Shown here: positions 1 through 7,825 of the stretch, one piece after another
Position numbering within the stretch: the stretch's first letter is position 1
Layout of the letters: every line of letters begins with the position of its first letter
NCBI RefSeq assembly: GCF_026230195.1
Contig: NZ_CP036501.1
Span: 2,046,001-2,110,000, forward strand
Length of the DNA: 64,000 nucleotides
From: Candidatus Paraluminiphilus aquimaris
GTDB lineage: Bacteria; Pseudomonadota; Gammaproteobacteria; Pseudomonadales; Halieaceae
Direction: 5' to 3'
Program-made: the position numbers and the translations under genes
Notes under the pieces: model-generated
Seen by the model: only the letters and a program-made list of their open reading frames with translations
Databases searched by the model: none
What the model was told of the DNA's origin: nothing

Positions 1-167
1 TGGAAATCATAGATCCCAGTCACCGGCTCTAATCCGAGACTCATGTATCGGTCGGGTATTTGGCTGGACTCAACAGCAGCAACCCTCAACGGAGCCAGAA
101 GCTGAAGCGTTGTGAGGGCAACAACAAATGACAAGCACATAGCGTTACCCAATCGAAATCTGCTCAT
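1..167 (-). CDS. Secreted protein of unknown function, truncated by window edge
   Basis: An open frame reads leftward from ATG at 167 and leaves the window without a stop, so only the first 55 residues are visible. The N-terminus (MSRFRLGNAMCLSFVVAL...) has a basic start and a hydrophobic stretch ending near VAAVES, which fits a Sec signal peptide with cleavage around residues 31-33. It starts 35 bases after the stop of the upstream lipoprotein gene on the same strand, so the two are probably co-transcribed. The family cannot be named from this fragment. Confidence 0.6.
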   Translation of the reverse strand, partial: MSRFRLGNAMCLSFVVALTTLQLLAPLRVAAVESSQIPDRYMSLGLEPVTGIYDF

Positions 168-202
168 CACGCTGCCATTATCAAGTCAGCACGCATTTTG
201 AC

Positions 203-670
203 TCAGCGATTGAATAAATTGGCAATGTCTTGAACATGCTCTTTGTCTTTGAGTTGGAAAATAGCGATCGCACGGGACTCTCGACGCTCGTATGGACCGC
301 CTATGAACTCCCGGTTTGTATAAGCCTGCGATCGCGTTTTACGGTCATTAGTGAGTGTCAAAATGGAGTCACCTAACACTATTTCCCTCCCGTCTAAAAG
401 GTAGACCTCATCGCCTTGAGCACCACCGAGAGGCCTGGCAAGGCTTACTAAATAGTATCCCCCCTCAGAATCAAGGAACACCGCTGACTTGTCGTTGATC
501 AGCTGACCTATCGGTATGACTCTCACTCGCTTATCGGTAATTTCGGGCAAGCCCAGCGCTACTATCTTCGGCTCTATAGCTTTCCCTCTTGCGTATCGCT
601 GCAGTCCTTCTTCGGAAGCACAGCCAACCAATACAACGCTCAGCAAAAGCTTTGTTAGGGCGTGGCGCAT
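203..670 (-). CDS. Predicted lipoprotein of unknown function
   Basis: This 155-residue protein begins MRHALTKLLLSVVLVGCASEEG. The short basic region, hydrophobic core and LVGC lipobox predict lipidation at Cys17. The residue after Cys is Ala, not Asp, which by the usual rule favours outer-membrane sorting. The mature part is rich in beta-prone segments (KRVRVIPIGQLI, AVFLDSEGGYYLVS) and has no catalytic motif I recognise. The next gene on the strand encodes another exported protein. The call as a real gene rests on the intact lipobox and length. The function is unknown. Confidence 0.7.
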   Translation of the reverse strand: MRHALTKLLLSVVLVGCASEEGLQRYARGKAIEPKIVALGLPEITDKRVRVIPIGQLINDKSAVFLDSEGGYYLVSLARPLGGAQGDEVYLLDGREIVLGDSILTLTNDRKTRSQAYTNREFIGGPYERRESRAIAIFQLKDKEHVQDIANLFNR

Positions 671-956
671 AATATTTCCTCTACTCGCGAACGAAGTGAA
701 AGCAACAAAAAACTATCTATTTCGAGTGTGCATCAATAGAAACTTGAAAAACCAGCTGTTCATTAGGACCCGTGACAAGTCCGACGACTGGCATCCCTTG
801 AAACGAGGCTTACCGTGGCATCTTAGGACAGCTAAATAACACGGACATCGCGTATCGACATTACTCAGTGGATACGTCGCGAGACGGTAGCTCACTAAAT
901 TTCGGCTCTGGGACCCATTGGTTGGGGAGCCATTTTAAGTGGGGAGCACTTACAGC

Positions 957-983
957 GAAAAAAACCACTTCGACTGCGCGGTT
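957..983 (-). terminator. Rho-independent terminator of tRNA-Cys
   Basis: Reading leftward, the arms AACCGC (983-978) and GTGGTT (968-963) form a 6-bp stem with one G-T pair around a 9-base loop. A run of T follows. It lies 15 bases beyond the CCA end of tRNA-Cys. Confidence 0.65.
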
Positions 984-997
984 ATTTATAGAAATAA

Positions 998-1071
998 TGG
1001 AGGCTCGGGTCGGAATCGAACCGGCGTAGACGGATTTGCAATCCGCTGCATCACCACTCTGCCACCGAGCC
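998..1071 (-). tRNA. tRNA-Cys (anticodon GCA)
   Basis: This is a 74-base cloverleaf. Acceptor arms GGCTCGG/CCGAGCC pair fully. The discriminator is U and the CCA is encoded. The anticodon loop TTGCAAA gives GCA. The T-arm carries the standard GGTTCGATTCC core. It lies just downstream of the cysteine-assimilation operon on the same strand, with its own promoter and terminator. Confidence 0.97.
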
Positions 1072-1102
1072 ATTCAGGGGCAAGCGCCCCGAAGAAGCGC
1101 GA

Positions 1103-1130
1103 AGTATACAGACTTCGCCTCCTTTGTCAT
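1103..1130 (-). promoter_or_regulatory. Sigma-70 promoter for tRNA-Cys
   Basis: On the minus strand ATGACA (1130-1125) and TATACT (1108-1103) are separated by 16 bases and followed by a GC-rich stretch, as is common for stable-RNA promoters. It lies 32 bases upstream of the mature tRNA 5' end. A GGGGC/GCCCC inverted repeat sits between promoter and tRNA. Confidence 0.6.
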
Positions 1131-1146
1131 CAGACATTTCGGGGTT

Positions 1147-1515
1147 TTAACCCGCCAAGCGACTTTGATAATTCCCTTGCGTTCGCGCCGCCTGGGCAAT
1201 CCACTGATCTTCAGTACAGCGGGCCCCATGAGCCTCCGTAATCTCGGCTGAGTCGATCCCGAGCTTTAAAGCCATAGGGAACTGATCGGGCAACAAACTT
1301 CCCACTACCCGAATGTGGCCGGCGTAGCCCCGCAGTCTGAGCTGACGGCCCAACGTTAGAAAGCGTCCGTCGCCGCAGCTTTCAAAAATAATTCGCACAC
1401 CCGAGGCATCGAGTAGGTCGTCGAGTTGGCTCACATCAATAGCCGAATCAATATCAATAAAATCCAGAGCTTCACTGTTATCGAAACGCCCTTCCTTGTT
1501 TATAACAATACTCAT
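1147..1515 (-). CDS. DUF934 family protein, sulfite-reduction associated
   Basis: This 122-residue protein matches the DUF934 family, which is habitually encoded next to cysI/cysH in proteobacteria and annotated as probably involved in sulfite reduction. The family trait visible here is the alpha/beta segment with FESCGDGRFLTLGRQLR and RGYAGHIRVVGSLLPDQ. Its ATG at 1515 overlaps the cysH stop by 4 bases (ATGA), indicating translational coupling. It is the last gene of the cys operon. Its biochemical role is not established. Association with sulfate assimilation is inferred from context. Confidence 0.85.
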   Translation of the reverse strand: MSIVINKEGRFDNSEALDFIDIDSAIDVSQLDDLLDASGVRIIFESCGDGRFLTLGRQLRLRGYAGHIRVVGSLLPDQFPMALKLGIDSAEITEAHGARCTEDQWIAQAARTQGNYQSRLAG

Positions 1516-2276
1516 GCAACATGCTCCGAGCTCGCAATGATGTTGGAGCGATTATGTAAACCGCACTCCAATTTCTCTTTCCCCCGCCAGCGCCCTGATC
1601 GCGGGTCCTCCCCTACTTGCACTGCCGTTGTGCAAGGCTCACAACCAATCGACGGGTATCCTTTTGTCACTAGGGGATGCTCTGGTAATCGGTGCGTGAT
1701 CTTGTAGGCAGCAATCTCGCTGTCACCAAAGTTCGCCAATGGATTAAACTTTAACTTTCCGCGAGCCTCGTCAACCTCAACCAAAGCAACCGCAGAGCGT
1801 GTGGCAGACTGCGCTCTGCGTTGACCGGAGACCCACGCATCGTTCATCCGTAGGTGCCGATCAAGCACTGACACTTTCCTAAGCTGACAACACTGATCAG
1901 GCTGGCTTAGGTGAAGACGGCGCGTCGGATCCCTTCGTTTTATGGCGAGCGGGTCGACGGACGCGGTGCGAACGTTTTTTAGCCCGAAAGTACTAATCAA
2001 ATGATTTCGATAACGAATGGTTTCTTTAAAGTGAAAGCCCGTATCAAGAAATACGACCTGCGCCTCAGGCTGAATCTGGCTGATCATATGCAAAAGCACC
2101 GCACTATCAGCGCCAAAGCTCGAGACCACCGCCGGGTTCCTCACGAAACGATTATCAACCACTATCTCTTGGAGCATTTCGCTTACAGACAAATTGCTCC
2201 ATGCCATTGAGAGTCTTTCTGCGATAGATTTGAGTCGCGTCAGCTCTACTTGACTAGGCGGCTTGATCGACGACAT
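1512..2276 (-). CDS. cysH: Assimilatory adenylyl-sulfate (APS/PAPS) reductase, iron-sulfur type
   Basis: CysH reduces activated sulfate to sulfite in the cytoplasm using thioredoxin. The 254-residue product carries the C-terminal ECGLH motif with the catalytic cysteine. It also has the CC (DQCCQLRK) plus CxxC (GCEPCT) pairs that bind a [4Fe-4S] cluster in APS reductases and are absent from E. coli-type PAPS reductase. APS is therefore the likelier substrate. The start at 2276 is preferred over an in-frame ATG at 2327, because AGGAGG lies 6 bases before it. It overlaps the 3' end of cysI by 23 bases, and DUF934 follows by ATGA overlap. Confidence 0.92.
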   Translation of the reverse strand: MSSIKPPSQVELTRLKSIAERLSMAWSNLSVSEMLQEIVVDNRFVRNPAVVSSFGADSAVLLHMISQIQPEAQVVFLDTGFHFKETIRYRNHLISTFGLKNVRTASVDPLAIKRRDPTRRLHLSQPDQCCQLRKVSVLDRHLRMNDAWVSGQRRAQSATRSAVALVEVDEARGKLKFNPLANFGDSEIAAYKITHRLPEHPLVTKGYPSIGCEPCTTAVQVGEDPRSGRWRGKEKLECGLHNRSNIIASSEHVA

Positions 2277-3906
2277 AGAGTGCCTCCTGAAACGGTCGCG
2301 TTCCCAGTCTTTTAATCGCCTGAGCAAAGGTTTCTTCGGTACTCAATCGATGCATCAAATAAGCGTCAATCAGTCTATCTAGGGCTGGCATTAATTCATC
2401 GACATTAAAGCCACGCCCCATCTTCTCTCCAATCGAAGCATCATTTCCCGCACTCCCACCAAGCGTGATCTGATAGTTCTCAACGCCCGCCTTATCGAGC
2501 CCAAGAATGCCTATATGGCCGACATGATGGTGTCCACACGCATTGATGCAACCGGAAATCTTAATCTGCATAGGGCCGATCTCTTGTTCTCGGCTTTCGT
2601 ACCGGACGGCAATATCCTGCGCTATCGGGATAGACCGAGCCGTAGCCAACGCACAATAGTCCATGCCGGGACACGCAATGATGTCGGAGACAAGACCAAT
2701 GTTTGCGGTGGCGAGTCCTATTGACTTAAGGGCCTGATAGACCGCCGGCAAGTCGGCCTGCGCGACATGAGGTAAGACGATATTTTGCTCGTGACTAATT
2801 CTCAGCTCGTCATGTGCCAAGCGCTCTGCGACATCGGCGATTGCACGCATCTGCGCTGAGGTGGCATCGCCCGGGGTGTCACCGTGCCCTTTCAAACTAA
2901 TGGTAACGCTCGCGTAACTAGGGTGTTTATGGGCAAAAACGTTTCGTTCAACCCACTCCCTAAAACAGCTGTCACCATCGAGCGCGTCGAAATACCGGTC
3001 TTTCGACTTCTCAACATATTCCGGGGGCATAAAGCCCTTTTGAATGTCGCCTAGCACAGCGAGATCTTGACCACTAAACTCCGCCCGAAGCCGCTGGAAT
3101 GCCTCGTCAACCTTGGCACGAAAAGCGTCAATCCCCATCGCACCAACCGTAATCTTTATCCGCGCTTTGTACTTGTTATCTCGGCGCCCAGCGAGGTTGT
3201 AAATAGACAGAACTGCTTCTAAGTAAGGCAAAAGGTCCTCGGCTGGCAGCCGGTCAGTGAGCTCCTGACCAATAACCGGTGTCCGACCTAGTCCACCGCC
3301 AACAAACACCTTAAACGCAATACGCCCCTCGTGTTCGACAAGCTGCAAACCGATATCGTGAGCGCGAACGACAGCACGATCCTCGAGAGCACCTGTAATG
3401 GCAATTTTAAATTTACGCGGTAAAAACTGAAACTCAGGATGGTCTGTAGACCACTGCCGAATGAGCTCTGCATAAGGCCGAGGATCAGCAATCTCGTCAA
3501 TCGCCGCCCCTGCAAACTGATCTGTCGTGACGTTGCGAATTGTATTTCCGCTGGTCTGAATCGCATGCATATCGACATCCGCGAGCGCGTCGAGAATGTC
3601 GGGCGTATCGATCAAACGTGGCCAATTGAATTGGATATTTTGACGGGTCGTAAAGTGGCCGTAACCCTTATCCCATTTATCTGCGATGTAGGCCAGTTGG
3701 CGCATCTGCTGACTTGAAAGCGTCCCGTAAGGGATGGCAACTCGCAACATATAGGCATGAAGCTGCAGATAAACACCGTTCATGAGCCTTAGAGGTTTAA
3801 ACTCATCCTCAGTTAATGCCCCGTCCAGTCGGCGTCTTACCTGATCTCGGTACTGCCCTACCCGGTCGCGCACGAACGCACGATCAAACTCCTGATAGGT
3901 ATACAT
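2254..3906 (-). CDS. cysI: Sulfite reductase haemoprotein subunit (nitrite/sulfite reductase family)
   Basis: This 550-residue sirohaem protein reduces sulfite to sulfide. It has the ferredoxin-like half-domains of the family and the sirohaem/[4Fe-4S] cysteine signature in two clusters: CPGMDYC near residue 425 and CINACG about 40 residues later. The N-terminal DKWDKGYGHFTTRQNIQFNW stretch is typical of substrate/sirohaem contact regions. No flavoprotein cysJ is visible nearby, so the electron donor (ferredoxin or a distant CysJ) is open. The start codon overlaps the DUF2849 stop by one base (TGATG). Sirohaem is supplied by cysG, two genes upstream. Confidence 0.93.
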   Translation of the reverse strand: MYTYQEFDRAFVRDRVGQYRDQVRRRLDGALTEDEFKPLRLMNGVYLQLHAYMLRVAIPYGTLSSQQMRQLAYIADKWDKGYGHFTTRQNIQFNWPRLIDTPDILDALADVDMHAIQTSGNTIRNVTTDQFAGAAIDEIADPRPYAELIRQWSTDHPEFQFLPRKFKIAITGALEDRAVVRAHDIGLQLVEHEGRIAFKVFVGGGLGRTPVIGQELTDRLPAEDLLPYLEAVLSIYNLAGRRDNKYKARIKITVGAMGIDAFRAKVDEAFQRLRAEFSGQDLAVLGDIQKGFMPPEYVEKSKDRYFDALDGDSCFREWVERNVFAHKHPSYASVTISLKGHGDTPGDATSAQMRAIADVAERLAHDELRISHEQNIVLPHVAQADLPAVYQALKSIGLATANIGLVSDIIACPGMDYCALATARSIPIAQDIAVRYESREQEIGPMQIKISGCINACGHHHVGHIGILGLDKAGVENYQITLGGSAGNDASIGEKMGRGFNVDELMPALDRLIDAYLMHRLSTEETFAQAIKRLGTRPFQEALYVVDQAA

Positions 3907-4217
3907 CAGGCCGCAACCTCTGCACCTTTGACCGTTTGCTTTCCATGGAAATAGTTGCTCGGCCCTCTTTGTCTAAACCCCTCCCTGTAATGTCGCGGCG
4001 AAATCGACGCACCCACCAATACTTCAGCTAAGTACGCGCCGACAACATCGGCTTCTTTCGCCATCGCATCAAGCTCAATCGTGGCATCTTCCACCACCTC
4101 AAATACTTTCGCTGCGCTCAGTTCGACCGACCAGCGGTGTGATGCATCGAGGTAAACAACCTCTCCTGACAACAAATCGTTTGCTGTAATGACCACAGGG
4201 GCCTTAATACGAGACAT
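3906..4217 (-). CDS. DUF2849 protein of the sulfite reductase operon
   Basis: This 103-residue protein matches DUF2849, a small family almost always found between cysG and cysI. Typical features are the N-terminal ITANDLLSGEVVYLD and the C-terminal PRHYREGFRQRGPSNYF. No catalytic residues are obvious. It overlaps cysG by 14 bases at its start and cysI by one base at its end, so stoichiometric co-expression is likely. An accessory role in sulfite reductase function is inferred from conserved context only. Confidence 0.85.
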   Translation of the reverse strand: MSRIKAPVVITANDLLSGEVVYLDASHRWSVELSAAKVFEVVEDATIELDAMAKEADVVGAYLAEVLVGASISPRHYREGFRQRGPSNYFHGKQTVKGAEVAA

Positions 4218-5607
4218 GTGAAAGCTCCTTTAGTGAGGTTGCATTGGCAGCGTGAGATACCTGCTCCTTGCCAATACCTACAAAAATAATAAGAGGACCG
4301 TTCCAGTTGTCGTCATCTAGACGCTGGGCGAACTGGGTAAGTGTCGATGTAAATCTGCGCTCCTCAGGGCGAGAGATATTTTCCACACAGGTAATGACGA
4401 GATCGTTGTCCGCGCCCGCCATAAGTAGTCGGGCTTGTAAGAAGCTGGCAGACTTTCGACCCATGTAAATCGCGAGGGCCTGCCCGGAGCGAACTAACTG
4501 TCGCCAATCATGCTCCGCATAGCCTTTAGCGTCATGCGCAGTCATCAGAGTAATACTTGAGTTACGGTCTCGTCGGGTGAGCGACTGCTTGAGGCTTGCG
4601 GCACCCGCCGCCGCGGAGGTGATGCCCGGAACAACGCTACAGGCGATACCTGCATCTGCGAGCGCCGACAGCTCCTCGTCTAAACGTCCGAAAACCGAAG
4701 GATCGCCACCTTTTAAGCGGACGACTTTGGAACCGGCCTGAGACTCACGAACCAAATGCTCATTAATGACCGCTTGCGTCACCTGTTCGCCAAAGCCCTT
4801 TTTACCCACATCGATGAACTTCGCTTCCCGTCTCGCCAGCTCAAGAACTCCGCGACTGACCAACCGGTCGTGGATAACGACCTCAGCTTCGTGAAGTAAT
4901 CGTCGCGCCTTGAGCGTCAGCAGATCAGGGTCACCCGGCCCCGCGCCGACAAAGGCCACGGATCCCATCTCGTGCTCCGCACCCATGTGTCGGGCTAAGA
5001 GCGTTTCCAAGTCCAGCCTTAGGGTCTTATCACTTGTACCGCTACTAAGACGTGTGGGGGAAAAGAAGTCCTTCCAAAAATTACGACGTGCCAACCCTTC
5101 CGGCAGCGCGCGGACCTTCGCGCGAAAAGAATTAGCAAGCCTCGCTAAACGCCCTAGGTCAGCTGGAAGCATGGCTTCCACATCGGCCTTTATCTGCCGA
5201 GCCAGGACAGGAGCAGAGCCCTCAGTGCCGATTGCTACAACGACAGGATCACGATCAACTATTGCCGGTGTAATAAAGTCACATGCGTCGGTACGATCCA
5301 AAACATTCACAATGGCCCCCGCGTCTCGTGCCAATAACGCAAGCTCATCATTAACCGCGTCACTCTCATGGGCCGCGTAAAACAGCGTCACAAACTCAAA
5401 GTCACTCGCAATTGGCAGACCACAACGCAACGCGATACGACCCTGCTCGGCCCACGCGAGCGCCTCATCACTGGGACTGTCTGTGTAAACGGTTACGCTT
5501 GCGGCCGTCTTCAACACGCCGCGGCATTTAGCGTCAGCCATCTGCCCGTCGCCAACAACAACGACCTTACGATCTTTTGTTGCCACGAAAATCGGTAAGA
5601 AATCCAT
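4204..5607 (-). CDS. cysG: Sirohaem synthase (trifunctional CysG)
   Basis: This 467-residue CysG converts uroporphyrinogen III to sirohaem. The N-terminal domain (about 1-200) carries the NAD-binding VVVVGDGQMADAK loop of precorrin-2 dehydrogenase/ferrochelatase. The C-terminal domain (about 215-460) is the SAM-dependent uroporphyrinogen-III C-methyltransferase, with VGAGPGDPDLLTLKARRLL, VVRLKGGDPSVFGR and PGITSAAAGAASL. Length matches the E. coli enzyme (457 residues). It is the first gene of the minus-strand cys operon and faces away from an Lrp-type regulator across a 148-base intergenic region rich in TCCTT/AAGGA repeats. Confidence 0.95.
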   Translation of the reverse strand: MDFLPIFVATKDRKVVVVGDGQMADAKCRGVLKTAASVTVYTDSPSDEALAWAEQGRIALRCGLPIASDFEFVTLFYAAHESDAVNDELALLARDAGAIVNVLDRTDACDFITPAIVDRDPVVVAIGTEGSAPVLARQIKADVEAMLPADLGRLARLANSFRAKVRALPEGLARRNFWKDFFSPTRLSSGTSDKTLRLDLETLLARHMGAEHEMGSVAFVGAGPGDPDLLTLKARRLLHEAEVVIHDRLVSRGVLELARREAKFIDVGKKGFGEQVTQAVINEHLVRESQAGSKVVRLKGGDPSVFGRLDEELSALADAGIACSVVPGITSAAAGAASLKQSLTRRDRNSSITLMTAHDAKGYAEHDWRQLVRSGQALAIYMGRKSASFLQARLLMAGADNDLVITCVENISRPEERRFTSTLTQFAQRLDDDNWNGPLIIFVGIGKEQVSHAANATSLKELSHVSY

Positions 5608-5649
5608 ACGATTGCCACATTAAATTTGAGGCGCGATGTTAGGAGTAAA

Positions 5650-5745
5650 TTCCTTTGGCATGTCCTTATAACCAAAAAATAAGGAAAAAATTCTTGCATG
5701 GATGATAATATTGGAAACTTATCCTTTATTTGCGCCATTTAAGGA
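5650..5745. promoter_or_regulatory. Candidate operator region between cysG and the Lrp-type regulator
   Basis: The divergent intergenic region is AT-rich. It contains a 7-bp inverted repeat TCCTTAT (5663-5669) / ATAAGGA (5679-5685). Further TCCTT half-sites lie near 5651 and 5723 and AAGGA lies at 5741-5745, the last doubling as the regulator's Shine-Dalgarno. Lrp/AsnC proteins often bind several AT-rich imperfect palindromes and control a divergent neighbour and themselves. Assignment to this regulator is inference. Confidence 0.4.
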
Positions 5746-5755
5746 ATACGCCACC

Positions 5756-6205
5756 ATGGACTCAACCGACAAGGCCATCCTCAAGCTCCTACAGGAGGAC
5801 GCCACCCTCTCTTTAGACGACATTGCAATACGTATTGGTGCCTCTAAAACACCTATTTGGAATCGAATAAAACGCCTCAGAGAATCAGGAGTCATATCCC
5901 ACCAAGTGGCCATCGTTAGCCCGCAAGCCGTAGGTTTAGATACCTGTTTTTTTGTTCTGGTAAAAACAAGCGAGCACGATTCGACCTGGCAGTCTCAATT
6001 TCTCGATGCACTTAGAGCGCGCAATGAGGTGGTTGAGGCGCACCGACTTGCAGGCGAAATTGACTATCTACTCAAGGTTCGAGTCTCCAGCCCACGCGCC
6101 TACGATCAGTTTTATCAAGGCCTCATTGCGGACGTAAAGGTTTTCAACGTTACCGCTTTACTCAGCATGGAAGAATTGAAGTACACCACCGCATTGCCGA
6201 TCTAA
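5756..6205 (+). CDS. Lrp/AsnC family transcriptional regulator
   Basis: This 149-residue regulator has an N-terminal winged helix-turn-helix (LSLDDIAIRIGASKTPIWNRIKRLRESG, about residues 20-47) and a C-terminal RAM/ligand-binding domain (about 60-145). The start is placed at MDSTDKAILKLLQ (5756), where homologues begin. AAGGA lies 10 bases upstream and the longer in-frame ATG at 5702 lacks support. It is transcribed away from the cys operon, so control of cysteine or sulfur metabolism is the natural guess. Paralogues answer to many amino acids, so the effector is unknown. Confidence 0.88.
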   Translation: MDSTDKAILKLLQEDATLSLDDIAIRIGASKTPIWNRIKRLRESGVISHQVAIVSPQAVGLDTCFFVLVKTSEHDSTWQSQFLDALRARNEVVEAHRLAGEIDYLLKVRVSSPRAYDQFYQGLIADVKVFNVTALLSMEELKYTTALPI

Positions 6206-6242
6206 AAATTGGGGTAGACTGTGGCCCGCCGCAATAGCATAA

Positions 6243-6257
6243 TGAGAATGATTCTCA
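6243..6257 (+). promoter_or_regulatory. Fur box upstream of the PepSY-cytochrome b561 pair
   Basis: TGAGAATGATTCTCA is a perfect 7-1-7 palindrome matching the Fur consensus core (TGATAATnATTATCA), flanked by A/T as usual. It lies 22 bases before the PepSY start codon, where bound Fe-Fur would block transcription or early elongation. Iron repression of the two downstream genes is therefore likely. Confidence 0.8.
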
Positions 6258-6279
6258 AATCCAGATAAGGACCCGCATA

Positions 6280-6561
6280 ATGAATTTCAAAGTTAAAACC
6301 GTATTCTTCGCAGCACTTGCAGCACTGCCATCCGTCGTATTTGCAGGTGCTGACTGCACTGAACACCCAAAGAGTGAGTGGATGAACGTACTCGATCTTC
6401 AAAAGCGCATTGTTAACGAATACGGCTTTTCAATCGCAAAATTTAAAGTCGACGACGAGTGTTACGAGATCTACGGTTGGGAAACCGATGAGAACGGTAA
6501 AGAGCAGAAAATCGAAGTATATTTCGATGCAAAAACAGGTGACATTGTTAAGAAAAAGTAA
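6280..6561 (+). CDS. Small periplasmic PepSY-type protein, iron-regulated
   Basis: The 93-residue product has a signal peptide (MNFKVKTVFFAALAALPSVVFA, cleavage near 22-23) followed by one PepSY-like domain. That domain is recognisable by the YGFSIAKFKVDDECYEIYGWETDENGKE pattern and the final FDAKTGDIVKKK. Two cysteines in the mature part (CTEHP, DECYE) could form a disulfide. A taaGGA site lies 8 bases before the start. It sits directly under a Fur box and 8 bases before a cytochrome b561 gene. PepSY/b561 pairs are plausible parts of ferric or siderophore reduction. That role is inferred here. Confidence 0.8.
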   Translation: MNFKVKTVFFAALAALPSVVFAGADCTEHPKSEWMNVLDLQKRIVNEYGFSIAKFKVDDECYEIYGWETDENGKEQKIEVYFDAKTGDIVKKK

Positions 6562-6569
6562 CTTAAACA

Positions 6570-7064
6570 ATGTCTTGGGACCACTTCATAAAAGTGTTTC
6601 ACTGGTCTCTGGCCACAGGGATTGTGGCCAACTATTTTTTCCTCGAGGACGGTGATCAACTTCACGAGTGGCTTGGTTACGGGCTCTGTGCACTGATCGT
6701 CTGTCGTATTCTTTGGGGGGTGTTTGGCCCCACGAGCGCGCGGTTTACATCCTTTCTTAGAGGCCCGCGCACCCTCTGGCGAGAGCTCACCGGGTTGGCC
6801 ACGGCACATGAGTTGCCTGATACCCACACCGCAGCGGGCGGCTATCAACTCGTTCTGGTAATGACCCTCGTCGCTGGATTGGGAATTACTGGCTGGATGC
6901 ACGACCTCGACGCCTTCTGGGGCGAAGATTGGCCCGCAGAAGTTCATGAACTCCTCGCTAACGCATTGCTAACCCTGGCATCGTTGCATGTAGCGGCAAT
7001 CATGTGGATGCAGTGGGTACTGAAAATGCCCATCATTCGGCGTATGTGGTTTAGAAAAACCTAA
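6570..7064 (+). CDS. Cytochrome b561-family membrane protein
   Basis: The 164-residue protein has four predicted membrane helices and histidines placed as in diheme cytochrome b561/Ni-Fe-hydrogenase b-type subunits: VFHWSLA in helix 1, DQLHEWLGY before helix 2, and VHELLANALLTLASLHVAAIM in helix 4. It should bind haem b in the inner membrane and pass electrons across it. It follows the PepSY gene by 8 bases and shares its Fur box. The probable job is electron delivery to periplasmic ferric iron or a siderophore when iron is scarce. The partner oxidoreductase is not evident. Confidence 0.85.
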   Translation: MSWDHFIKVFHWSLATGIVANYFFLEDGDQLHEWLGYGLCALIVCRILWGVFGPTSARFTSFLRGPRTLWRELTGLATAHELPDTHTAAGGYQLVLVMTLVAGLGITGWMHDLDAFWGEDWPAEVHELLANALLTLASLHVAAIMWMQWVLKMPIIRRMWFRKT

Positions 7065-7167
7065 GTAACTCACACCCCCGAGAGACCAAACGCGCTGCGT
7101 TTAACACCGGGCAATGCAGTCCGAGTTTCGGGACGACATAGGTCCGGTACTACCTAGAACGTTTTCG

Positions 7168-7431
7168 CTAGGTGTCGGGGGACACATCGTCTGCCGACTC
7201 ACCGTAACTGCCATTAAGTGCAACGGGCACGCCACCTAACGCAAAGCCACAGTTCTGGCACACAGCGACATCCTTCAGACCGCGCCGTGTCATCTCAGGA
7301 AGCCCCTGCGTATCACAGTTTGGGCACACCACTTCTGATTCGAGTCGCGAAGAAAACACACCGACCGCAATCCAGGCCGCAAGGGCCAAGAAAACCAAAA
7401 CCACAAAAAAGTCAGTCGTTATGTAAAACAT
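7168..7431 (-). CDS. Small membrane-anchored zinc-ribbon protein
   Basis: This 87-residue protein has one N-terminal membrane helix (FFVVLVFLALAAWIAVGVF, about 8-26). A CPNC...CQNC zinc ribbon follows (about 36-62), then a short acidic tail. The paired CxxC knuckles argue that the frame is coding. No strong Shine-Dalgarno is visible before the ATG. It lies downstream of a 29-residue membrane peptide on the same strand. The function is unknown. Confidence 0.6.
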   Translation of the reverse strand: MFYITTDFFVVLVFLALAAWIAVGVFSSRLESEVVCPNCDTQGLPEMTRRGLKDVAVCQNCGFALGGVPVALNGSYGESADDVSPDT

Positions 7432-7536
7432 AAAACTCGCGTGCGCTTGGATATAACCGGCTTAAGTGTGCCGCATTTGACGGAAGAGCACACGCTGAAA
7501 ACCGAGATCGGCAGACAGCCAGTGCGATGAAATCAC

Positions 7537-7626
7537 TCAATTAGCGCCACGCGCCCAGACACAGAGCCAAACGAGAAACAAAGTGAGCGCCATGCCGCTA
7601 AAAAACAACAAGGTGGCTACATCCAT
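7537..7626 (-). CDS. 29-residue single-pass membrane peptide
   Basis: A short frame from ATG at 7626 encodes MDVATLLFFSGMALTLFLVW and nine more residues. It consists of one hydrophobic helix with a WARGAN tail (positive-inside). Such peptides are common accessory subunits of membrane complexes (the CydX and CcoM class), but no partner is encoded here and the sequence does not match one I can name. A weak GAGAG lies upstream. It is supported only by composition and an intact frame. Confidence 0.4.
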   Translation of the reverse strand: MDVATLLFFSGMALTLFLVWLCVWARGAN

Positions 7627-7825
7627 AACAATGCTCTCAGATGTAAGAAAGACACCCTTAGACTAAGGGGTGAAATTTCGTACACAAGCAAGAGAGCGGA
7701 TAACTGTGAACTCGCTCAAGTTTGGACCGGCGGTTCACCAACCCGAAGCGATGCGTGTTCTAAGCGCCCTCTCACTGAGCTGATTGGCATAATCTTCGGT
7801 GCATACCGACGACCTACCCTCCGTC

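Noticed and set aside
516-839. Plus-strand frame of 107 residues opposite the lipoprotein gene
   Set aside because: It is a shadow of the minus-strand lipoprotein over part of its length. There is no export signal, ribosome site or family resemblance.
861-1073. Frame reading ARWQSGDAADCKSVYAGSIPTRAS
   Set aside because: This is tRNA-Cys translated by chance. The RNA gene fully explains it.
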